A stretch of 64,000 nt of DNA from the NCBI GenBank assembly GCA_024235795.1, contig JACKLR010000002.1, positions 62,001 to 126,000 of the forward strand, given 5' to 3'. The position numbers and the translations under genes were made by a program. Origin of the DNA: Burkholderiales bacterium (GTDB taxonomy: Bacteria; Pseudomonadota; Gammaproteobacteria; Burkholderiales; Nitrosomonadaceae). Positions 8,941 to 18,200 of the stretch are shown here, one piece after another. The first letter of the stretch is position 1. Every line of letters starts with the position of its first letter. The notes beneath the pieces are model-generated. The model had not been told where the DNA came from. It did not search any database and saw only the letters and a list, made by a program, of their open reading frames with translations.

Positions 8941-9361
8941 CTCCGAATGCGTAACGCGCAAGTTCATCACCAAGGTAAACACAGCAAGAATGTTTAGCTT
9001 TCATTGCCCAGGTACAGCCAGGATAAAATATCTGGTTGATAGTAACAGAGTGAACAATTCAATGTGAGTAAGTTTGGTCAAAAGCAAAGTGTGTTCACCA
9101 TTTTCCTAGCTCGGTACCTATAAGTCCGGCGATCAGTGAAAAGTCCAAGAAAAATATGGTTCGCCAAAACGAATAATACGGGTAACTGAATTTAAGAATG
9201 TGGTATGGATATAATGGATTGACTTGTTCAGCAATTAATAGGAATTACAGCAGCCTGCATGTAAATGATAAGAATAAACATTTGTGTATACATATTATGG
9301 ACTCAACGAATAAATCTGAGCTTATGCACAATAATCATCGAATTGTGCTAATTTATCTCTA
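8941..9361. other. Intergenic region
   Basis: No gene recognised. It holds 'AAGTCCGGCGATCAGTG' with 'AAAAGTCCAAGAAAA' at 9122-9153, loosely repeated at about 11197-11226 beyond the next two genes. The last 100 bases are AT-rich and probably contain the promoter of the prenyltransferase gene. Confidence 0.4.
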
Positions 9362-10087
9362 ATGTTTATTAAGCCATTAGTACAAGAAAAGGGGATTCTC
9401 CACTTCACGCTGATTGATCCCGACAAACAAACGCCCCAGAAAGCAGCAGAGGTTGCTGCAAGAGCTGAAGCATGTGGTTCAGATGGAATTATGATTGGCG
9501 GTTCCACTGCCGGTTACGACGATACAAATAAGACAACTGAAGCTATCAAGCAAAATTGCACGCTTCCCACAATTCTTTTTCCATCAAATGCCGAGGGTAT
9601 ATCAGAGCAAGCAGATTACATTTTCTGGATGATGTTGATGAATTCCCAAGATAGGAGATTTCTAGTTGGGGAACAAATGAAGGCTGCGCCGTATGTCAAA
9701 AAACTGGGAATCAAAACCATTCCAATGGGGTATATCGTTGTAAGTACGAGCGCAAGGCCGACCACTGTTGAAAGTGTTGGTGATGTTGACAGGATATTGC
9801 CGGAAGATATGGATAAGGTTGTTGCATATGCACTGACGGCTCAATACTATGGAATGGAGTGTATTTACCTTGAAGCTGGCAGTGGGGCAGATTTGCCGAT
9901 TCCCCCTAAAATGGTGAATGTGACTAAAAATATTTTGGAAATACCGGTGATTGTCGGGGGAGGAATAAGAGATCCGGAGGCTGCCAGGAAGACAGTTTTA
10001 GCCGGCGCTGACGTTGTTGTGACAGGGACTATATCGGAGAAGGACCTTGGTATGTTTGAGAAAATTGTACTGGCAGTTAAAGGTTAA
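9362..10087 (+). CDS. Geranylgeranylglyceryl (prenylglyceryl) phosphate synthase family protein
   Basis: 241-residue TIM-barrel protein of the GGGPS/PcrB family, which joins a polyprenyl diphosphate to sn-glycerol-1-phosphate, the first committed step of archaeal ether lipids. Visible family marks: 'TLIDPDKQ' (about 16-23), 'IMIGGSTAG', 'PMGYIVVSTSARPTTV', 'IYLEAGSGADLP' (about 167-178), the phosphate-binding 'IVGGGIRDPEAAR' and 'VVTGTISEKD'. Residues around 'YIVV...VGDV' look more archaeal than Firmicutes PcrB-like; that is an impression from reading. A HAD phosphatase follows 121 bases downstream in the same direction. It is unexpected in a betaproteobacterium and suggests transfer. Substrate and prenyl length cannot be read from the sequence. 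Confidence 0.85.
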   Translation: MFIKPLVQEKGILHFTLIDPDKQTPQKAAEVAARAEACGSDGIMIGGSTAGYDDTNKTTEAIKQNCTLPTILFPSNAEGISEQADYIFWMMLMNSQDRRFLVGEQMKAAPYVKKLGIKTIPMGYIVVSTSARPTTVESVGDVDRILPEDMDKVVAYALTAQYYGMECIYLEAGSGADLPIPPKMVNVTKNILEIPVIVGGGIRDPEAARKTVLAGADVVVTGTISEKDLGMFEKIVLAVKG

Positions 10088-10208
10088 TTTTTGTTTGAAC
10101 TTTATTTGATTTTTCGGCTGATGATATTCATACAAATGGACATTCATACCGGTATCTCTTTAAACTATATAGCTTCTAACTTAGAAAGTTTTCCAGTAAT
10201 TATTTTCT

Positions 10209-11003
10209 ATGTCGTATCGATTCATAATATCTGACTGGAATGGAACCATTCTTAGATATCCGACGGACGAAGCCCAAAATAAGAAAATTGCATATGCGCT
10301 TCTTGATAATGCGAATTTAAAAATAAAGAATGGTAATCTTTCTGCGTTATGGGATTTTGGGCAGTTACTACTTGCAGAACGAGAATTAAAGAAATGCTTC
10401 GAGAAATATCAAAAAGGCGAGCTGTCGCTTCATGAAGTATATGAGCCATTTAATAAACGTGTTCTTCGTGGGAAAGACTATAAATTTGTTAGCGATGTCC
10501 TTGACCAGTTCGTTGATGAATGTGTAATAAATGATGATGTTGACAAACGCATTCTTGACGCTATTTGTTTAGCCCATAAATATGGAACAAAAACTGGTAT
10601 TCTATCAACATCGAATGATGTCGCAATTGACCGTACACTCATTCGATTAGGCTTCGAAAATATATTTGATATTATTGAATCAAATCGTTTTATTACTCGC
10701 TTTATTAATGGTGAACTGAAAATGATGGACTGTACTTTTGATATTAATAACCGCAAACCTGAATATCTTGAGCGCCGATTCCTCAGACCGTATAACTTAA
10801 AAGAAAAGGATGTCATCTACTTTGGTGATTCAGACGATGATACCGAAATCGCTAATATGCTCCCCGCAGGTAACTTCATTGTGCCTTTTTTTGCCACTAA
10901 TGAATTTCGCGAATATGCAGCAAAAAGATTTGGCGCATTCACACCTAATACTAAAGAGGATTTGGATTGTTATTTAAAAACAAAATGTTTTATTAAGATG
11001 TGA
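10209..11003 (+). CDS. HAD-superfamily phosphatase-like hydrolase
   Basis: 264 residues with HAD motifs: nucleophile Asp9 in 'ISDWNGTIL' (with Asn at the usual second Asp), a threonine/serine motif II candidate in 'TGILSTSND', and motif IV 'YFGDSDDDTEIANM' (about 203-216). A helical cap lies between motifs I and II. It probably removes phosphate from a small molecule. Its position after the prenylglyceryl phosphate synthase gene suggests that it could act on that product or a precursor, but this is inference. Base composition is AT-rich, like the preceding gene. Confidence 0.75.
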   Translation: MSYRFIISDWNGTILRYPTDEAQNKKIAYALLDNANLKIKNGNLSALWDFGQLLLAERELKKCFEKYQKGELSLHEVYEPFNKRVLRGKDYKFVSDVLDQFVDECVINDDVDKRILDAICLAHKYGTKTGILSTSNDVAIDRTLIRLGFENIFDIIESNRFITRFINGELKMMDCTFDINNRKPEYLERRFLRPYNLKEKDVIYFGDSDDDTEIANMLPAGNFIVPFFATNEFREYAAKRFGAFTPNTKEDLDCYLKTKCFIKM

Positions 11004-11502
11004 ATCTGTAGAACCAAGTTGGGTGCTAGTCGGTCGTATCCAAAATATCTCCACAGATATGAAATTAATACCAATTCCAAATCCAAATCTGGGATATTTG
11101 AATTTATTGTTTCAATATTTCGAAAAATTCAATAACGGGAAGCATCCCGCCAAGTAACATGGTCTTTAGAACTACATCCTTCTAAAAGTCCAGCGATTAG
11201 TGGCATCAACGGTAAGTCCAGAAAAGTATAGCCCCCCGATCAGGGCTCGAACCTGGGACCTGCGGATTAACAGGTCTAATTTAGTACTATTTTTATTGAT
11301 TTTATTACCGCCTATGCTCGCTAATGCACGTGGACGACTGGCAAAATTGTCACATATAAAGTTCTTGAAAATCATTTCTAAAGAGTGACTGCAGCTAAAT
11401 CGAATTATATGGTGCTGTAATTTAGAAATGTTTTCTAAATTACCTTGTCATTAGTATGTTACAGTTATCCAATAGTAATACCTTTTGAAATTTTTTTAAG
11501 CC
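11004..11502. other. Intergenic region with tRNA fragment
   Basis: No protein gene recognised. It contains the 'AAAGTCCAGCGATTAGTGG' sequence at 11196 related to 9122, then a 3' half of tRNA-Asn (11231-11275). The last 100 bases before the ParD-like gene probably carry its promoter. Confidence 0.4.
11231..11275 (-). pseudogene. 3' half of tRNA-Asn(GTT)
   Basis: On the minus strand the sequence begins 'CTGTTAATCCGCAGGTC', which is the anticodon loop with GTT and the 3' side of its stem. It continues through the variable loop, a T-arm with 'GGTTCGAGCCC', and the 3' acceptor strand 'TCGGGGGGC'. The D-arm and 5' acceptor strand are absent: upstream sequence is plain AT-rich DNA. It cannot fold into a tRNA. 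Such halves are typical leftovers of elements that integrate into tRNA 3' ends. Confidence 0.75.
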
Positions 11503-11775
11503 ATGGCAACATCAATCAAACTCGATGAAGGCCTGAAAAATAAAATTCAGAACTCGGCAGATATGCGTCATCGTTCTGTACACTGGATTATGCGAGAAGC
11601 AATACGTGAGTATATTGAACGCGAGGAAGCAAGAGAAAGCTTCTGGCAAGAAGCCATGGAATCCTGGACAGCTTATCAAGAAACCGGTAGGCATCTTACC
11701 AATCAGGAAGTGCGTAATTGGTTAAATACTTGGGGAGCTGAAAAAGAAACAGAAGCGCCTTCATGCCACGAGTAA
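11503..11775 (+). CDS. ParD/CopG-type ribbon-helix-helix antitoxin
   Basis: 90 residues. The N-terminus 'MATSIKLDEGLKNKIQNSAD' and 'RSVHWIMREAIREYIEREEA' is a standard ribbon-helix-helix DNA-binding domain; the acidic C-terminal half would wrap the toxin. It overlaps the start of a ParE-like toxin gene by 13 bases. Because that toxin is interrupted by two stops, this antitoxin is now an orphan unless it counters a relative elsewhere. Confidence 0.85.
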   Translation: MATSIKLDEGLKNKIQNSADMRHRSVHWIMREAIREYIEREEARESFWQEAMESWTAYQETGRHLTNQEVRNWLNTWGAEKETEAPSCHE

Positions 11776-12050
11776 TTATTACTGAAGGAGCGGTAGCAGG
11801 GTTGGAGCGTTGCCGTCTGTTTTTAGCGGATAAAAATCCTCATGCCGTATTAAAAGCTGCTCAATCCATCGAACAAAAACTTACAATTCTAAAAGCTGAT
11901 CCAAAGACAGGTAGACCACTTAACGACTTTCCTGAGCTGTGAGAATTAATTATTCCTTTCTGGGACTCGGGTTACGAGGCCCTTTATCGCTTTGATTAAA
12001 ATAGCAATTATGTACTTGCTTTCAGACACCAGAAAGAAGCAAGATATTGA
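11763..12050 (+). pseudogene. ParE/RelE-type toxin gene inactivated by two nonsense codons
   Basis: One 96-codon frame from the ATG at 11763 to the TGA at 12048-12050 reads as a whole ParE-like toxin: 'MPRVIITEGAVAGLERCRLF', '...ADPKTGRPLNDFPEL', then 'ELIIPFWDSGYEALYRFD' and 'NSNYVLAFRHQKEARY'. It is broken by an in-frame TGA after 'FPEL' and a TAA after 'YRFD'. No frame change is needed, so these are simple point mutations (family members usually have Arg at the first stop). The product would be a truncated and inactive 59-residue peptide. Confidence 0.85.
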
Positions 12051-12278
12051 TGATATAGTAATTCCTCTTTTAGGAAAGTGTCGTGCGTTAATGTGAACGC
12101 AAATCCAGGATTGGGCGACAGACAGGGCGACGCTTAAGATTGCTCTGGATGAATCTGAAACATTAAAAGAACTGGAAAACTGAGGGGCGACAGAAAAGAC
12201 CAATACAGCATTAGCATCAATATGCAGTGGCGTGAAACTCTAAACTCTAGTATTTTTAGCTAACACCCTTTAATATTT
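12051..12278. other. Intergenic remnant DNA
   Basis: Between the broken toxin and the TcA stop codon. A plus-strand frame at about 12093-12182 reads 'IQDWATDRATLKIALDES' followed by 'ETLKELEN' and a stop. It looks like the tail of some lost protein but has no start; the family was not recognised. Confidence 0.3.
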
Positions 12279-15200
12279 CTAATCCCATGAAAGGGTACGT
12301 CCTTTATAGGTAATGACAAACAGGATGTCCTCGATCTTATCTTTTGCAAATAACTCTCTCACTGTAGTGTCATTATTTGGCAGTTTTATTGTCCATTCGC
12401 CAATTGGCGACGAATCAATGAAGGACAACCAATCACTGGCATGGCTCCGGCGTGTGCTGATGATCCCATCTATCGTTTTGATCCCATCTTGCTGCGGCAA
12501 CGGCCCTATAACGGCGGAGTCAGTTGCTTTGAAGGCTATCTGCACCGGTATTTCCAACGACTCTGTAACTCCGGAAGATTTCGAAAAATAGAGCACGATC
12601 TGTTGAATAGAGAGGTTTTCGATATTCGGCGGAAAATCTTGTTTGCGTGTTTTGAAGGTCGCCTCCATCGGTATGGAAGTTTGATCCGGGTTGTGAAGGT
12701 CGTACCAGGCATCGGCAAATTCATGACGAAAACTGAAAGCTCTGTCGGCACTCAAGCTGGAGCCCAATGTTTGGAGTAATTGCTGTCGATAGTTTGTGTC
12801 GTAAAGCGCCGTGTAATCAATGGTGAAGAATACATCCGCAATCGTACTGTAATCAAATTGATTCGCTGGCTTAGGCAAGCGGAATTCCCAACTCGTATCC
12901 ACGCCCGAACCCTCGAAAGGTAAGAGCATTTCTGTTTGCTCTTGGAGTTCAAACAAACCAGATGCGTTTTGAGCGGATGAAAGTGCTATGAGCTCAGGAG
13001 TTCGTTTAATATTCGCCGTCTGAAATATGGTCCCGCCGATTACAACGCGAGAAAGACCTGGAGTGGATAGTGTGGCACGAATGCCTTGTGTTGGCGGAAT
13101 GAGCGCGTTTACCGAGATGCGCACGCGTTTGACAAGACGCAGGTATTGGCCGGGGAAATCATGATCGAACATAGCCATAGTGGTCTTGAACGCCAGCGTG
13201 CCGGTTTCGCGGAACTGTTGAAATTCAACCGGTGACAGCGCAGCCAGAGAGATTGTCTTCGTCAGTTGCAGTTTCCGTTTGTCGGTGTCAAAGGCATACT
13301 GATCGAGCTTATAAAGATCCTGAAGCAGCCGTGCCGCACCGGTTAAGCCACGGCGATCCGTCGTTTTTGAGGAACTTGACAGCGCCGAAGTCAACGCTTC
13401 GGAAGGTGCTTCCCAATAATCATTCTGGATGTAGCTAGCCGGGGCCGCTTGTCGCTCGAAAGCAAGTTGGTTCTCGGCGAGTTTAGCCATTGCGGTTGCC
13501 GCTTGAAGAAAATCGGCATAAACTTCTTCCAGTATATTGCTCATCCAATCATAAAGTTCGGCATTGGTAAACTTATTAGCTAGAAATTCGAGCGTGTCCT
13601 TGGCATGTTCCTGCTGCAGCCTGGCGATGGTTTGTTCCTGGCCCACCACCATGAGTTGATCTTGGGCAATATCGATTTGCTTTGACCCAATCAGTACGTC
13701 CTGGCTAGCCAAAGACTTCTGGAATTCCCAATCCTCAGCTCGGCGCTCAAAACTCGCATACTGCGCTACGATGGAGGCACTGGCTTCAGCTGCTTTAGCC
13801 GTATATTCATAGGCTTTTGCTTGATCCATGCTAAACACATTCGCGAAGGCGGCAGCAGAAGCAAGTACGTAAGTAGCTGCAATCGTGATTTGCATTGCCA
13901 TACTCGTCTCTTCAAGGTCGCTTAGCCCTTGACTCAATAATCTGGTGTATTCATCAACCATAATCTGGGACTTCGCTTTCTGCAATTCAGCCAGCTTCAC
14001 GCCATCCTTCGCTTCCTTAACACGCAATGTCTGAAGTTTTACCTGTGAATTCGCCAACTCTATATCTTGCTTGGCTTTGAGTCGGTTGTAGGCTTCGGAA
14101 TCGGTTTTTTCTATAGCGGCCAGCATGGTAGCTTCCATTTGCTGGGCAATATTAACCAGTTCTTTTGCATGCGCAATAAGAGCTGAATAGCGATAAAGCG
14201 TTGGCTGTATCGTTATCGTGCCGGGAAGTACAAGATTACCATTGGTGCCGATCTGTGGTAAACCACTGATCTGGTCCGTCGCAGCGGAATATGGGCTGAC
14301 GGTACGTTTCAAGCCCGCGATGTTTCTGCAGGTGCGCAGTTTGTGCAAGTTCAACTGTGCCTGCAGTTGAAGAGATTTCACTAACGGATTGTGAGAGATG
14401 CAAAAATAAAGCAGCGGCCGTATGCTGTACACAGCGGCGTCGGTTGTATCCCAAATTTCATTTGATTCAGAAAGCATTGCCTGCCCAATTGGGAAACCAG
14501 GGTACTTTCCAACCTTACTAATTTCGTCGAATATGTCTTGATCGCTCAGCAACTGGCGTTGATTACGGTCAATGGTATTGTTTTCATATATCAACACTCC
14601 GCTCAGAGTCTTCGGATAAGGTTGTTCCACGACGACGGCATTGACTTGGTCTTGTATGCGGGCGAGGCGGTTTCCAAATGTGTCATTAAGCGCCCAAGTA
14701 TCGCGAATCTGCGCCACAAGGGTTTGTATGACCACAACATTATTAATGCGTTTAATTGACTGCGTAACCTCAATCCAGATTTTTTTTAACGAATCTGGCA
14801 CAGCATCCTCGATATCAATAATTAGTTCACCGATCTTCTCGCATGCATTTTTATCTTGTTCTAGTTCCTTGGATTCGAGCAATTTAAGCGCTTTCCTATA
14901 GAGGGTTCTGGCCTTTGCTATAGATTCAGAGGTATCGGTGGTAAACTCGGTGTCAGCGTAATCGAGTAGGCAATTTACAATCGACTGTAACGTAAAGCGG
15001 GTATATGCATTGAGCCGGGTGGTTGCAATAAGATGCGGGTCGAGAGGATCTCGCAGCCAATCCGCATAGCGTCCGAAAGTCTGTTTGAGTGACTCTTCTT
15101 CGCTCAGCCAGTAATAGATCTTGCGGCTTTCAGTAGAACTGTCTTCAGGAATCGTATAATCATAAACATTCCGGAACCAATCCAGCGCTGCGATATAATA

Positions 15201-18200
15201 CTTTTGTTTTTGCAGTTGCAAGGCAAGCTGCATCGGCACGTAATAATAGGCTTCTTCAAGATAGATCAGATTGAATTTCGCTCCGCCTTTGTTGGAACTC
15301 CAGGCTGAATTAATCCTCTTGCGCCGTTTCTGAAGCTCTTTTTGTGAATTTCTTTCGGCAATTTCAAACGGGCCAGATAAATCAGGGGCGATTTGAGTAT
15401 GTGCAGGAGTAATGTTTAATTGGTCATTATTGTTGCGAGTGAACGGCTTGCGATAGATAACCGAGCTCTTTTGAAATTGATAGGCGACATTTCTACTTGT
15501 CTTGCTTGGCAGCGGACCTGAATCAATCGCTATTTTTTCTAGTTGCGTAATGTACGTATTTTGATTTCCGACTAATGAACACCCTTGTTTAGAGATCTTT
15601 ACCCGTCGATAAAAAGTTTTCGTTCCTTCCCTCCAAAAAGCGTAAATTTCAGTATTATCTTTCCATAGAAAGCTACCAATCCATTTTTCGTCATACGCCA
15701 GGGATTTGCCGAGTTGAGGCCAGTTGTAATAGCCATTCGGAGTTTGAACAAACCACCCCCAAAGATATTCCCAGCTACTTTTATCTGGATTAAACCAACT
15801 GCTCTTTTTATACTCGAAAGAAACGACCTGCTGCTCACCGCTTTTCAGCTTTACACTCAAGACAATCTGATTATCGTGTGCTTGTTGCGACGCTAAAATT
15901 TGTTTAACCCATAAAGATAAAAACGAGTCATAGTATTCAAAACTACCTGAAACGTTTGATTGACCAACAAGCGGCATAAAATCGTCGTCTTCCCAATCCC
16001 GGCCATCGGGAGCAAGTCGGCGCGTATAGACATTTCCACTGTCTTTGTCACGAATCACGAGACGCGGTATCCAGTTATCCAGCCGTTGGTTCAAAACTGC
16101 ATCGAAGCGGATGATATCGGTGGGAAGCTCCAGCTCGACGATTTCGTTTTCCCAGCTCTGCGTTTCCAAATCGTATCTGATAAAAGCGAGTTTTTCGGTT
16201 CCCTCATCCCAAAACGCGACGAAGAGATAGATGTAACCCTCATCATCAGAGGAGTTCTTATAAGGATGTGCGCCGATAATTTTTGTCACATTATCCAATT
16301 CGGGTACTACAGCCCAAAAAGACTGGGCATAATCCGTGTTGTCCTTTCCATAATCGTAAGCGGACCAATAGATGGTTTTGGTATGGCTGCCTTGTGCAAA
16401 GGTGTAAAACAACGTCCGCCGGGCAATTTCTTTTTTATCTCGACACTTCCCTTCGGAAACACGGGTATGCGCATGGCAAGAAGCCTCGAGCTTGAGAGTA
16501 CAGATATCCCTTAAATAATCGGAGTATGTCTTGGCCTCTTGGCAGGCTTGCTCAGGACTTAATTGACGGTTCTTACTTAAGTTTTTGACCAATTGCTGGA
16601 AGGCGGGAGTTTGCTTTTTGCGCAGAGTCGGGAGAAGGATGTTTTCCGGATAGAGAAATACCATCATGGCAGAGCGCCAAGTGGTGTACGAACCTATCCA
16701 CTCCCATTCCTGATCGAAATAATCTTTAATTCCGCTCGCAAAATCGAGTCCTTTGTATTCATCAACCAATTGTCCCGTTCTAAGAGACCACAACAGGTTT
16801 TGCATGGTCTCTATGGCCTGGCTGATGCGGGTTGTTTGCTGGCAGGTGTCGGCTTTGGCGTCGATCAACAAATAGTCGGTTACCCATTTCGCTTGGGTAT
16901 CGAAATATTGATTCGCCGCAGTTGCATTAATCAGTGCATCCCTGAAGTCTTCCAGTGTCGATACTTCGGTTTTGTCGGCCAAATCGTCGAAGGCTTCTAT
17001 CAGGTCATCCTGTTGGTCGATACGGGATTCAAGTTCATCCTCCCAGTCGAGCCAATCCGTTTGGGTAGCTCGCCAAGCGGGGAGCGATACAGTTTTTGGT
17101 GGCGGATATGTGGTCAGTGCGGTGTTCCGTAGCTTGAAGTAATCGGGACTTAGTGTGATGTTTTTGCTCTTTTCCTCATTACGCCACTGTTGAAAAAGGC
17201 CTCGCTTGTGCGCTTCGATCAGAATGTTAAAGACCTCATTCCATTCGGAATCCAATATTTCAAGCTGTGGATCATGCTGCTCCGTTAAATCCATAAATCT
17301 GATCAGATATTTGAATGCACCGTTAGTGAGGCCCAGTTTGGTAAGCTCGGCAGCAATAGACTCGCCCTGATCTTGCTGGCCTTTTAGTTTCTTAAGCGCT
17401 TTCAGGGAGTTCCCGGCAACATGCTGTAAAATTGCTTGAAACCTCTCACTATCTGTCGAGTATTGAGGAGTTTGCTTGAGCGTTTTCAGTTCAAGCAAGA
17501 ATTTATTGAGTTCATTTGACCGTTTTGTCCAGAGATCGTAGGCTGGGTTATTTGCTAGATCGGTTCGTAAATCGCTCGTGCCGATCAAATCCGGGTCGAC
17601 TAACGGGCGCGAACCGACAACAGATTGGGATGACCAGTCTTTTCCTTTCCAAACAGTCCTCAGATAGGCGAGCCGCCAACTTAACACTTTTGGAATAGCG
17701 ATGAGCCGGATTTTGTTGCTGTCAACTGTGTGATCAATTTCGATCTGGCCGGAAAGGCCGCTAGAATTTTCCGGCAGAAGGTTTACAACCTCTGTTGATG
17801 TAGATATTGTGCCGGATGCCATGAGCTGCTGCATTGCCTTATCCCGATAAAGCATGACCTCAGAGCTGCCCGTTGCCGGCGTCGTCAGATTTACATAAAT
17901 CAAGCCATCGGCGTCCGTGTTTCTATTCCATTCAACGCCTTTCATATTCCAGCGCTTAATCTGAGGGGCTTTGTCGTCGCCGATAGTCGGGCCATCCGAA
18001 AGCGGATTGCGGGGATTTTCGTCGATGTCCGTACTGACCAGGCCGAAGAGAATTTCGAGATGATTGGCGGTCAGTTTTTCCGATTCTGATTTAATCTGAG
18101 AATCGATATTGAGTAACAGTTGATCCAACTGATCCGGCCGTTTGCTGTCAAGGTCGATACCCAACTTCGATGCAAACGCTTTGCGTGTCTTGTCATTGGC

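Noticed and set aside
11231..11275. A functional tRNA-Asn gene
   Set aside because: The D-arm and the 5' acceptor strand are missing, so only a 3' half is present.
15960..16514. A 184-codon plus-strand frame inside the TcA gene
   Set aside because: It lies opposite a continuous toxin frame and shows no protein-like motif.
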